Below, in pieces: positions 24,098 to 32,563 of a DNA stretch of 47,484 bases. The DNA comes from Actinomycetes bacterium (lineage in GTDB: Bacteria; Actinomycetota; Actinomycetes; Streptosporangiales; Streptosporangiaceae), in contig JAOPYO010000480.1 in the NCBI GenBank assembly GCA_025964575.1, forward strand, positions 1 through 47,484, in the 5' to 3' direction. How positions within the stretch are numbered: position 1 is the stretch's first letter; each line of letters begins with the position of its first letter. Position numbers and translations under genes: made by a program. The notes beneath the pieces are model-generated. The model ran no database searches, had not been told where the DNA came from, and worked only from the letters and a program-made list of their open reading frames with translations.

Positions 24098-26548
24098 GTG
24101 GAATCAGCTGTCAGTCATCGGCGTGCTCGGCCGAGGGTAGGGCTCTTCAGATCGGTCCGAGTCAAGATCATTCTCCTGCTCCTCGTGTCCCTTGTGTCGC
24201 TCAGCACGCTCTGGGCGTTCGCGGCGAGCATCGCACTTGGTGACGGCCTGAACCTGAGGCATGTGCAGCGGGTCCAGGATCACTTCGGCTACCCCTCGGG
24301 CGCGCTCGGCAGCGCGTTGCAGGCCGAACGCCGCCTCTCCTCCGTCTATCTCGGCAGCAAGACGGCCGGGGACCAGGCGGCGATGGAATCCGGTCGGCTG
24401 GTCACTGACCGGCAGGCGGACCAGTTCCGCAAGCTGGCGATGGACAAGGACGCTCAGGGAGTGGTGCCCGCTCCGGTGAAGCAGCTGGTGAATGAGATCA
24501 TCACGGAGCTGAACGGACTCGGCGCCAAGCGCTCTGCCATCGACTCCGGCTCGACGAACCGGGCGCAGGCGTTCACGAACTACACCGACACCGTCAGCGA
24601 CCTCGGAACCTTGCAAGGGTCGCTGTCCACGCTGAGCAACCCGGACGTGGCCAGGGACGCGCGAAATCAAGTCGCACTGACCAGGGCCCATGAGGCGTTG
24701 TCACAAGAGGATGCGCTGCTGGCCGGGGCGCTGGCCGCCAACCGCATGACCGGCGCCGAGCACGCCGAGTTCATCAAGCTCGTGGGCACCCAGCACTCTC
24801 TCTACAGCCTGGCCGCCCCCGAGTTGCGCGCCGGCGACCGGACCTACTACCAGCGGATCGCCGCCACGCCGGAGTACAAGCGGCTGCGGTCGCTGGAGGA
24901 CCATTTCGTCAGCACGGTGCGCCGTCTCAAGAAGGGGGACGGCATCGACGCGCTCTGGAAGACCACCGCCGACTCGAACCTCACCCGGCTGCGCGGCCTG
25001 GAACTGTCCATGGCGGCCGAGGCCGAGCAGCGCGCCCAGCCGATCGCGAGCAGCATCATCCTGCGTGTCGTCCTCGCGGGCGTGCTGGGTCTCGTCGCGG
25101 TCCTCGCCTCGCTCATCCTCGCGTTCTGGATCGCCCGCTCCGTGATCCGTGATCTCACCGGCCTGAAGCGGGAGGCGCTCGACCTCGCCAACGTCCGGCT
25201 GCCCGGGGTCATCCAGCGACTACGCCAGGGCGAGGAGGTCGATGTCGCCGCCGAGGCGCCGCCCCTGTCGTTCGGCACAGACGAGATCGACCAGGTCGGC
25301 CAGGCGTTCAACGCCGCCCGGCGAACGGCGATCCAGGGCGCGGTCGAGGAGGCTGCGCTGCGCCGCAGCATCAGTGACGTCTTCGTGAACCTCGCCCGGC
25401 GCAGTCAGGCCCTGCTGCACCGCCAGCTCAACCTGCTCGACTCGATGGAACGCCGGATCGCCGACCCCGATGAGCTGGATGACCTGTTCCGCCTCGACCA
25501 CCTGGCCACCCGCATGCGTCGGCACGCCGAAGGTCTGATCATCCTGTCCGGGCAGGCGCCCGGGCGAGGCTGGCGCAGCCCGGTGGCCGTCATCGACGTG
25601 GCCCGGGCGGCCGCCTCGGAGGTCGAGGACTACACGCGAGTGGCCGTGGACCCGATGCCACAGGCCGCGATCACAGGCATCGCCGTCGCCGACGTCATCC
25701 ACCTGCTGGCGGAGTTGATCGAGAACGCCACGTCGTTCTCCTCCCCACAGACGACCGTGAGGGTGAGCGGGCAGGCGGTGGCGCAGGGCTTCTCCCTGGA
25801 GATCGAGGACCGCGGCCTGAGCATGGACGCGAAGAGCGTGGCGAGCGCCAACGAACGGTTGGCGGCACCGGAGTTCGACCTGTCGGACAGCGCTCAGCTC
25901 GGCCTGTTCGTGGTCGGCCGGCTGGCCCGGCGGCACAACATCAAGGTGACCCTGCGCACCTCGCCGTACGGAGGGATGACTGCGATCGTCCTGTTGCCGA
26001 AGGACATCGTCGTGCGCGACGACGACCCTGAACTCGACAGCGGACCACTCCGGAATGCGGAAGCGCTCGTTCCCGTCGGGACCGTCCGGAGCGATCGGCA
26101 AAACGGCTCGCCGGAACCGGACGCCCAGCAGAGCGGTTCGGTGCTGCGCCCGCGCTCGGACGAGGAGGCGTCGCGTTCACTCCCGGCCCGGCGGCTACCC
26201 GAACCCGCCACCGCGTCACAACCGGCGACCGAACGGCCGCGGGAGCAGCCGAACCAGACGTTGCCGTTCGAGCGGCTGCGCTCGGCCCCGCAGCCGTCCC
26301 AACGCCTGCCGGGGAACCCCTCGGGGCAACCGGGCGGCGCGCGCGGTGGCCGGCCTCCGCTGCCCCAGCGGGTCCGCCAGGCGAACCTCGCCCCGCAGTT
26401 GTACGACGACCCGGTGCCGACGCCGCCGCTCAGCACGGACATACCCAGTGAACGGTCACCCGAAGAACTTCGCACGATGATGTCCGCTTTCCAGAAGGGC
26501 ACGTTGCGCGGACGCTCCGAGGCCGTAGAGACCGACAAGGAATCGTGA
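24098..26548 (+). CDS. conservon sensor histidine kinase with nitrate-sensor-like domain (CvnA-type)
   Basis: An 816-residue membrane kinase. TM1 lies near 22-45, an extracytoplasmic NIT-type helical domain from about 60 to 310 (ALQAERRLSSVYLGSK), and TM2 near 320-346, followed by a linker with EIDQVGQAFNAARRTAIQGA. The conservon-type H-box region is VNLARRSQALLHRQLNLLD. The ATPase domain near 535-640 has N-box ELIENATSFSSP, a degenerate G1 (IEDRGLSM) and GLFVVGRLARRH. The tail from 650 is Pro/Arg-rich and disordered. In conservons this kinase scaffolds a Roadblock protein, a DUF742 protein and a Ras-like GTPase at the membrane. GTG at 24098 follows AAGGGG; a GTG at 24077 is the alternative. 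The stop is only three bases before the DUF742 gene. Confidence 0.92.
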   Translation: MESAVSHRRARPRVGLFRSVRVKIILLLLVSLVSLSTLWAFAASIALGDGLNLRHVQRVQDHFGYPSGALGSALQAERRLSSVYLGSKTAGDQAAMESGRLVTDRQADQFRKLAMDKDAQGVVPAPVKQLVNEIITELNGLGAKRSAIDSGSTNRAQAFTNYTDTVSDLGTLQGSLSTLSNPDVARDARNQVALTRAHEALSQEDALLAGALAANRMTGAEHAEFIKLVGTQHSLYSLAAPELRAGDRTYYQRIAATPEYKRLRSLEDHFVSTVRRLKKGDGIDALWKTTADSNLTRLRGLELSMAAEAEQRAQPIASSIILRVVLAGVLGLVAVLASLILAFWIARSVIRDLTGLKREALDLANVRLPGVIQRLRQGEEVDVAAEAPPLSFGTDEIDQVGQAFNAARRTAIQGAVEEAALRRSISDVFVNLARRSQALLHRQLNLLDSMERRIADPDELDDLFRLDHLATRMRRHAEGLIILSGQAPGRGWRSPVAVIDVARAAASEVEDYTRVAVDPMPQAAITGIAVADVIHLLAELIENATSFSSPQTTVRVSGQAVAQGFSLEIEDRGLSMDAKSVASANERLAAPEFDLSDSAQLGLFVVGRLARRHNIKVTLRTSPYGGMTAIVLLPKDIVVRDDDPELDSGPLRNAEALVPVGTVRSDRQNGSPEPDAQQSGSVLRPRSDEEASRSLPARRLPEPATASQPATERPREQPNQTLPFERLRSAPQPSQRLPGNPSGQPGGARGGRPPLPQRVRQANLAPQLYDDPVPTPPLSTDIPSERSPEELRTMMSAFQKGTLRGRSEAVETDKES

Positions 26549-26551
26549 TGG

Positions 26552-26932
26552 GTGATGACCGATCCTGGGAGTGAATGGCTCGACGAAGAAGCGGGGCCCC
26601 TCGTTCGGTCGTACGCGCTGACGCGTGGCCGCACCCGGCCGACCACCCGCGAGGGCTTCGAACTGATCGCGATCATCGCGACCGTGGCGACACCGACGTC
26701 CCCATCACCCAGCATCTGGCCGGAGCACCTGACCATCCTGGAGCTCTGCGCCCGTCCGCTGTCCGTGGCGGAGATATCGGCACAGTTGCGGCTTCCCCTG
26801 GTCGTCGTCCGGGTGCTGCTCGATGATCTGCTCGACCACGGGTTCATCGTCGTCCGGCATCCCGAACAGGAGAGTCAGCCCTTCAACGAAGACCTGCTTA
26901 GGGAAGTGCTCCATGGACTCGAAGCGCTCTGA
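26552..26932 (+). CDS. DUF742 family protein (CvnC-type)
   Basis: A 126-residue protein of the DUF742 family. The N-terminal signature EAGPLVRSYALTRGRTRP and the winged-helix-like core (LTILELCARPLSVAEISAQL, then VVRVLLDDLLDHGFIVV) are both present. In conservons this protein links the kinase/Roadblock pair to the GTPase. Normally a Roadblock/LC7 gene separates it from the kinase; here the kinase stop is three bases upstream, so that gene is missing. GTG at 26552 or ATG at 26555 may start it. It overlaps the GTPase start by 20 bases. Confidence 0.92.
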   Translation: MMTDPGSEWLDEEAGPLVRSYALTRGRTRPTTREGFELIAIIATVATPTSPSPSIWPEHLTILELCARPLSVAEISAQLRLPLVVVRVLLDDLLDHGFIVVRHPEQESQPFNEDLLREVLHGLEAL

Positions 26933-27527
26933 CGCCGCACAGCGCGCCGCCACCATGCCTGTGGCGGTAAAGATCCTCGTGGCGGGGGGGTTCGGCGCAG
27001 GCAAGACCACACTGGTCGGTGCCGTCAGCGAGATCCGGCCACTGCAAACCGAGGAATTGCTGACCGACCAGAGCATCGGGGTCGACGACACCTCCGGCGT
27101 GGAGCACAAGACCACGACCACGGTCGCCATGGACTTCGGCCGCATCACCGTCCGGGACGGGCTGATCCTCTACCTGTTCGGAACTCCCGGCCAGGACCGT
27201 TTCTGGTTCATGTGGGACGAGTTGTCGCTCGGCGCGCTCGGAGCGGTCGTCCTGGCCGACACGCGCCGGCTGGCCGACTGCTTTCCCTCGATCGACTACT
27301 TCGAACGCCGTGGCCTGCCGTTCATCATTGGAGTGAACTGCTTTGATGACGGGTTCGAGTACGGCAGCGAGGAGGTTCGCAGCGCTCTCGATCTGGATCC
27401 AGATGTCCCGGTGATCCTCTGTGATGTACGCAGGCGGGACTCCGGCAAGCGGGTTCTGACCACGCTCATCGAGCACGTCCTCAGCGTCCGTGGCCGCCAG
27501 CGCGAAGCCGGCATATCCCTCCCGTGA
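26913..27527 (+). CDS. conservon Ras-like GTPase (CvnD-type, ATP/GTP-binding protein)
   Basis: A 204-residue small GTPase, MglA/CvnD-like. P-loop GGFGAGKTT is near residue 22, the switch I region follows (DQSIGVDDTSGVEHKTTTTV), G3 is FGTPGQDRFWFMWD, and the G4 position reads GVNCFDDG (Asn-Cys-x-Asp in place of Asn-Lys-x-Asp). ATG at 26913 is chosen for GGGAAG upstream and for the normal family start (KRSDAA, then VAVKILVAGGFG); the open frame upstream lies inside the DUF742 gene. The GTPase is the output of the conservon and probably cycles through the membrane complex. No cytochrome P450 gene follows it, unlike in some conservons. Confidence 0.93.
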   Translation: MDSKRSDAAQRAATMPVAVKILVAGGFGAGKTTLVGAVSEIRPLQTEELLTDQSIGVDDTSGVEHKTTTTVAMDFGRITVRDGLILYLFGTPGQDRFWFMWDELSLGALGAVVLADTRRLADCFPSIDYFERRGLPFIIGVNCFDDGFEYGSEEVRSALDLDPDVPVILCDVRRRDSGKRVLTTLIEHVLSVRGRQREAGISLP

Positions 27528-27749
27528 CAGCTGAGGCCTGACCCAGGTCGCCCACTCCTCGTCCACCAGTTCGACTTGCGGACCGGCCGGATATGTAGGG
27601 AAGGCACGCCGCCGAGCCGGCCTACCTGTGGCCAGCTTCGACAACGGCCGCCGCGCGGAGCGGGCCGACCGCGGGCGGGCCGTACGTGGCGGACGGCCTG
27701 CGCACCCGTATCGTGGTCCCATGGCCGGTAAGCGGCCTGGACCGCCGCC
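27528..27749. other. intergenic region upstream of the FUSC exporter
   Basis: About 220 bases with no recognised gene. Near the right end TATCGT (27709-27714) lies six bases before ATG at 27721, which opens an 11-codon frame (MAGKRPGPPP, stop) whose TGA overlaps the GTG of the next gene. This is the spacing of a leaderless actinobacterial transcript, but it could be chance. Confidence 0.35.
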
Positions 27750-30056
27750 GTGAGAATCCAGCCCGATGCCGGTGACCGAGCCTTGCCACCGGCCCGGCGC
27801 CGACAGGGTCGGTGGCATTCGCTGACCTCGGCGGTGCCTCGGCTTCGGTTCACCGACCCCGGGTTTGCCGCCCTGCGGAGCGCCATGCGGGCAGCGATCG
27901 TGCTGCCTGCCGTCTTCGCGATCGCCGACAAGGTGCTCCAGGACCCGCAGGCAGCGCTCTTCGCCTCCTTCGGCTCGTTCGCGATGCTGGTGTTCGCCGA
28001 TTTCGCCGGGCCACCGCGGAGTCGATTCACGGCCTACCTGGCTCTGGCCGGCACCGGCACCGTCCTCGTCGTCCTCGGGACGCTGTGCTCGCAGAACGCG
28101 CTCCTCGCCGCAGTCGCCATGGCCGTGGTCGGGTTCGTGATCCTGTTCTCCGGGGTGGTCAATGGCTACCTCGCCGCGGGGGCCACCGCAGCGATCCTCG
28201 CCTTCGTGCTACCGACGACGATACCGGCGCCGCTCTCGGCCATTCCCTCGCGACTGGAGGGATGGGTGCTCGCCGCCGGTGCGGGAATCTGTGCGCAGAT
28301 GCTGCTGTGGCCGGCCCAGCAGCGCGCGACGCTCCGCAACGACGCCGCTCGTGCCTGCACGGCCCTCGCCGACCTCGCGGACGCGCAGGTCGCCGGTTAT
28401 GCCACATCGGTCGCGGCCTGCACCCGTACTGCTCACGAGGCGGTCGACGGCCTACGCCAGCGCTTCGTCGCCACCCCGCACCGGCCGGCTTGGCTGACCG
28501 GGCCGGAGGCCGCCCTCACCTCGCTCGTGGACGAACTCGACTGGCTCCTGTCCTTTCTGGGGTCGCCGGCCGGCTCGCCCCCGCTCCCCTTGTGCCGCGA
28601 GGAGAACGCCGAGGCCATGCGGGCCTCGTCCGCTGTTCTGCGGGCGAGCGCCGCGAGGTTGGACGGCCGTGCCGGGCAGCCGGATCTCGGACGGCTTGAC
28701 GACGCCCTCGAGGCCACGACGCACGCGGTCGCCCGGCAGCTTCCAACGCTGCCCGCGATCCCAGACCATCAGGCGCTCATCTCCGTGCTGGAGCCGACGT
28801 TCCGAACCCGGGCGATCTCGTACGCCGCGGGGCAGTCCGCGCGTTACGCGCTCCTCGCCGACGGGGCGGCCGTGCCGGAGTCCGGCGATGACGACACTGC
28901 TCACCGGACGCCTGCGAACCGGCCGAGGCGTTCGGTGCTCTGGGCGACCCGGCTCGCGATCGAGGACGCCGATGTACGGTCGGTATGGTTCCGCAACAGC
29001 GTCCGGGGCGCGGCGGGATTGGCCATCGCCGTCTATATCGCCCAGCGGGCCGGCCTTCAGTACTCCTTTTGGGTCGTCCTCGGGACTCTCTCGGTTCTGC
29101 GCTCCAACGCGCTGGGCACTGGCTGGTCCGTGCTGAGCGCGCTCGCCGGTACCGCCATCGGGACACTCGTCGGCGCGCCCCTCATCCTCGCGGTCGGCAC
29201 GCACGAAGCGGTGCTCTGGAGCGTGCTTCCGGTGGGGGTGCTGCTCGCCGCCTACGCACCCCGTGCGATCTCGTTCGCCGCCGGTCAGGCCGCCTTCAAC
29301 GTCGTGATCTTCATCATCTTCAACCTCATTCAGCCCAGTGGCTGGCGGGTCGGACTCGTTCGCATCGAGGACGTCGCAATCGGCTTCGCGATCAGCCTCG
29401 GCGTCGGCCTCCTGTTCTGGCCGCGTGGCGCGGCCACCCTCCTCCGCGAGAACCTGGCCGCCGCCTACGCACGCAGCGCGGACTACGTCCTCGCCTCGGC
29501 CCGTCGGCTCATCGGCCACGGCGACCCTGCCTGGTCCGAACGGGCCGCGCAGGACGCGGACGCCGCCGTCCACCGCCTCGACGACGCTTTCCGCCAGTAC
29601 CTCGCCGAGCGGTCGGCGAGAACGGTGAACGTCGAGAGCGTGGCGACGCTGGTGACGGGCGCGGCCCGCGTACGGCGCGTTGCGCGGTCACTCTCGGCTC
29701 TGGGGCGCATAGCGGAAGACCATTCAAGCCTGGAGCGGTGCGGTACGAACCTCGATGCCGAAGTCCATGCGCTGCGCTCCTGGTACATCGCGCTGGGTGA
29801 CACTCTGGTCCATGCCACGGAGGTTCCTCCACCGCATGTGCGGGACGCGGACGGCCGCAGGCGCCTGCTGGAATGCGTGCACGCGGCCGTCGCGGACGGT
29901 GACGAGATGACGGTCCGGGCCGCCCTCACACTGCTCTGGGCCAGCCAGTACCTCGACAATCTCTGGCGCCTCGAGTCACACCTGGGCCGACACGCCGCCG
30001 AGTCCTCGAACCCTCACATACGTGTGCAGGGGACTGCTGAGGAGCATGACGCCTAG
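27750..30056 (+). CDS. FUSC family (fusaric acid resistance/aromatic acid exporter-like) membrane protein
   Basis: A 768-residue inner-membrane protein with the FUSC architecture. A first cluster of about six hydrophobic segments covers residues 45-190 (AIVLPAVFAIADKV, GSFAMLVFADFAGPPRSR, WVLAAGAGICAQMLLWPAQ). A long soluble helical region follows, then a second similar cluster from about 410 to 560 (WFRNSVRGAAGLAIAVYIAQ, FWVVLGTLSVLRSNALGTG, ISLGVGLLFWPRG), and a soluble helical C-terminus. Related proteins export aromatic carboxylic acids or give fusaric acid resistance; the substrate here is unknown. The GTG start is part of a GTGA overlap with a tiny upstream frame. No periplasmic adaptor gene is nearby, as expected for a Gram-positive. 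Confidence 0.88.
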   Translation: MRIQPDAGDRALPPARRRQGRWHSLTSAVPRLRFTDPGFAALRSAMRAAIVLPAVFAIADKVLQDPQAALFASFGSFAMLVFADFAGPPRSRFTAYLALAGTGTVLVVLGTLCSQNALLAAVAMAVVGFVILFSGVVNGYLAAGATAAILAFVLPTTIPAPLSAIPSRLEGWVLAAGAGICAQMLLWPAQQRATLRNDAARACTALADLADAQVAGYATSVAACTRTAHEAVDGLRQRFVATPHRPAWLTGPEAALTSLVDELDWLLSFLGSPAGSPPLPLCREENAEAMRASSAVLRASAARLDGRAGQPDLGRLDDALEATTHAVARQLPTLPAIPDHQALISVLEPTFRTRAISYAAGQSARYALLADGAAVPESGDDDTAHRTPANRPRRSVLWATRLAIEDADVRSVWFRNSVRGAAGLAIAVYIAQRAGLQYSFWVVLGTLSVLRSNALGTGWSVLSALAGTAIGTLVGAPLILAVGTHEAVLWSVLPVGVLLAAYAPRAISFAAGQAAFNVVIFIIFNLIQPSGWRVGLVRIEDVAIGFAISLGVGLLFWPRGAATLLRENLAAAYARSADYVLASARRLIGHGDPAWSERAAQDADAAVHRLDDAFRQYLAERSARTVNVESVATLVTGAARVRRVARSLSALGRIAEDHSSLERCGTNLDAEVHALRSWYIALGDTLVHATEVPPPHVRDADGRRRLLECVHAAVADGDEMTVRAALTLLWASQYLDNLWRLESHLGRHAAESSNPHIRVQGTAEEHDA

Positions 30057-30256
30057 CTTGAACGGCGAGGTGGGAGAGCGCCCACTGAAGCGGTGCGGTC
30101 AAGGGACGTCTACCACGTGGCAGGCGCCTGATTCGCTCCTGGCTGTCCAGGACACCCCTTGTGACGGCAACCGGATCTTTGCCGCACTTGGGGAGCCCCC
30201 TTACCCGGTACCGCCCCATTCTTTTAGGAGATGATCACGTTGCTCTGGGGGGTTAT

Positions 30257-31603
30257 GTGTTCAGAGGGGACCGTTCGTCACTCCGGGTCCGAATAACGTT
30301 GGCGGCCAGCGCCTTCGCGGCACTGATCTGTATCAGTGTCGGCGTGGTCGTCGTGGTCGCCATGCGAGGCAGGGAAGCCGGTTACGACCGGGAGGAACTC
30401 ACCGAGCGAGTGCTGATCCTGGTCGATCGCGATGCGCTCCCAAGCGTGCTGGCGCAACGCGAGGACGAGGTGATCCAGATCCTGGACTCGCACAGGCGGG
30501 TGGTGGCGGCGACCTCCCAAGTCGCCGGCAAGCCGCCGATCGCTTCCTTCCAGCCGACCAGCGGCGAGGTGCGCGCCGAACGGACTCTGTGCCCACCGGC
30601 CGGGCTGAAGGGCTGCATGACCGTCGCCGCGTTCAATCTCTATCATCCGGGCGGGGAACGGCTGGTGTACACCGCGACTCCGGTGGTCCCCTGGTACGTC
30701 AACCCCGCACTGGTGATCTTCTTGAGCGCCGTGGCCCTGCTGATGATCGCGATGATGGGCTTCGGGACCTCCCGAGCGGTCGCCAAGACGCTCGCCCCGG
30801 TGGACGCCATCCGGACAAAGCTGGCGGAGATCACCGCCACGGACCTGGACCGGCGGGTTCCGGTACCCAAGAACAAGGATGAGATCAGGCTGCTGGCCGA
30901 GACGGTGAACAACAGCCTGGATCGCCTCGAGTGCGCCTACGAGAAGATGCAGCGCTTCACCTCGGACGTCTCACATGACCTGCGCAGCCCGATCACCGCC
31001 ATTCGGGCCCAACTGGAAGAGGCGCTCATGTACCCAGACGACACCGATTGGCCACGGACAGCGAACTGGGTGCTCGGCGGGCTGGAGCGGCTGCAGGCGC
31101 TCGTGACCGACCTGCTCGTTCTTGCCCGGCTGGACGCCCGCGCCCCCCTCACCCGCGCCCCGGCCGATCTCGCCCAGTTGGTGGGGACAGAACTGGACCG
31201 CCGCCCCCGCGGGGTGGAGGTCGTCAGGGATCTGCGCAAAGGCGTGTTCACCCGCTGTGACCGGCTGCGGATCGCCCGGCTGGTGACCAACCTGCTGGAC
31301 AACGCCGAGCGCCATGCCAACTCGCGGATCATGGTCACCGTGCGGCCCGATGGGTCCATGGCGGTCCTGAGGGTGATCGACGACGGCGCCGGAATCGCCA
31401 TCGAACTGCGGGAGGTGGTCTTCGAGCGCTTCACCCGGCTGGATGCCTCCCGCACTCTGGACCCCGAGGGAACCGGGCTGGGGCTGGCGATCGCGCGGCA
31501 GATCGCCGAGGCGCACGGCGGCACCCTGACCATCGAGGACAGCTCGCAAGGAGCCCACTTCGTCCTACGCCTCGCCCTATGCACCCCTCCCTCGCGGCTT
31601 TGA
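30257..31603 (+). CDS. orphan sensor histidine kinase
   Basis: A 448-residue two-component kinase. TM1 is at about 14-37 (LAASAFAALICISVGVVVVV), the extracytoplasmic loop about 38-150, TM2 about 152-175 and a HAMP domain follows. HisKA has phospho-accepting His in SDVSHDLRSPITAI. The ATPase domain has N-box LVTNLLDNAERHA, G1 DDGAGI, F-box FERFTRLDASR and G2 GTGLGLAIA. GTG at 30257 follows GGGGGG by five bases; the open frame upstream to 30161 carries no family match. No response regulator gene is next to it on either side, so its partner is unknown. A short GC-rich dyad at the stop (31603-31621) may help end transcription. Confidence 0.9.
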   Translation: MFRGDRSSLRVRITLAASAFAALICISVGVVVVVAMRGREAGYDREELTERVLILVDRDALPSVLAQREDEVIQILDSHRRVVAATSQVAGKPPIASFQPTSGEVRAERTLCPPAGLKGCMTVAAFNLYHPGGERLVYTATPVVPWYVNPALVIFLSAVALLMIAMMGFGTSRAVAKTLAPVDAIRTKLAEITATDLDRRVPVPKNKDEIRLLAETVNNSLDRLECAYEKMQRFTSDVSHDLRSPITAIRAQLEEALMYPDDTDWPRTANWVLGGLERLQALVTDLLVLARLDARAPLTRAPADLAQLVGTELDRRPRGVEVVRDLRKGVFTRCDRLRIARLVTNLLDNAERHANSRIMVTVRPDGSMAVLRVIDDGAGIAIELREVVFERFTRLDASRTLDPEGTGLGLAIARQIAEAHGGTLTIEDSSQGAHFVLRLALCTPPSRL

Positions 31604-31748
31604 GCCGGCCCGTCACCGGCTGCCGGCCCTTCTGCGAGCCCGGCCCCGACGCGGACGCAGGGGTCGTTACGGCAACGTTAGCTAGAGGTCTTGAAGCCAC
31701 ACCGCTCCTATGACACTTTCTGCAATTCGCACCAGACCAGGGAGTTTT

Positions 31749-32234
31749 ATGCCCAGCTCGTCCTATTCGTCCAGCTCCGCCCGGATCGCCGCATTGGCCG
31801 ACGCGAGCCGTCATTTGATCACCTCGCTGCAGGCTCCCACGGGCGCCTGGACGGCAGCGACGGCGTCGGTGACGGCTGGTGGAACTTCCAGCTCGACGGG
31901 TACGGGACCTGGCTATGGGCGCTGCGAACCCACCTGACCCGGCATGGCCTGGACGGCGGTGAGTACCGCGCCGCGGTCGAGCTGTGCGTCCGATATCTGG
32001 CGCGGTTCTGGGACATCCCGTGCTACGACTGGTGGGAAGAGCACGTGGACCGCAGGCACATCTCGACCCTGGCCGCGAGTCCCGTCCCGTCCGCTCGTGG
32101 GCGAACCCGTCCGCAGGATTCGGGTACGGCCAGACGCTGAGCCCGGATCGATGCGCTGAGGTCCGCGCGATAGAACGCGTCGAGGGGTTGCACCCGCGCA
32201 TTCCCCACCCGAAAGTCGAGTGCGGGCAGCCTTG
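31749..32234 (+). pseudogene. decayed glycoside hydrolase family 15 gene
   Basis: Pieces of a GH15 (glucoamylase/trehalase-type) protein lie in different frames. After ATG at 31749 (AGGGAG upstream) the first frame reads ARIAALADASRHLITSLQAP, like the start of the catalytic domain. From about 31860 the signature continues in another frame: GWWNFQLDGYGTWLWAL, then FWDIPCYDWWEEH, the substrate-binding region. From about 32090 a third frame gives LSPDRCAEVRAIERVEG, possibly a later block. Most of the 400-600 residue domain is absent, including the intervening inner helices. At least one deletion and frameshifts explain this. The first two segments are firmly recognised; the third is tentative. 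Confidence 0.7.
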
Positions 32235-32563
32235 ACGACAACACCTACCAATTCGCTCATTTCCATTGACAGCGACCCGATTTCAGTTGACGCTTCCTCC
32301 ATTGCATGCCCATATATTGATCATGACGCCCACTATTTGGGCATTGGAGTCCGGGAGACCAGCCCGTTGTTCACGATTCGTCGCGTGAGACTCGCAGCCT
32401 CGGCTGACCGCTCTCGCAGCTCCAGGCACCTCATGAACGGCAGTACGGCACTCGGCGGCCGTATGGGTGCCGGATGGGCAGGTGACTCTCGCAAGGGCGG
32501 CACCAGCCCTGCGCGCGGACGGGGCTCGGCCCGGGACGTCCCGGCCATCTGGGCTCGCGCCCG
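32235..32563. other. AT-richer intergenic region with promoter-like and hairpin sequences
   Basis: About 330 bases before the ATPase-hydrolase gene. It has TTGACA (32266-32271), TTGACG (32287-32292) and TATATT (32313-32318), the last 20 bases after TTGACG. Two upstream arms, ATGCCCA (32305-32311) and GCCCA (32328-32332), can each pair with TGGGC/TGGGCAT (32338-32344). A frame from 32220 to 32567 ends in a GTGA overlap with the next gene, but its composition is not convincingly coding. Confidence 0.4.

Noticed and set aside
30231..30296. Short 21-codon frame (ATG at 30231) ahead of the orphan kinase
   Set aside because: The AGGAG abuts the ATG with no spacer, so initiation is unlikely; the kinase has its own GTG with a well-placed site at 30257.
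31603..31621. GC dyad AGCCGG/CCGGCT at the kinase stop as a terminator
   Set aside because: Only six base pairs without a T run; too weak to annotate as a separate terminator.
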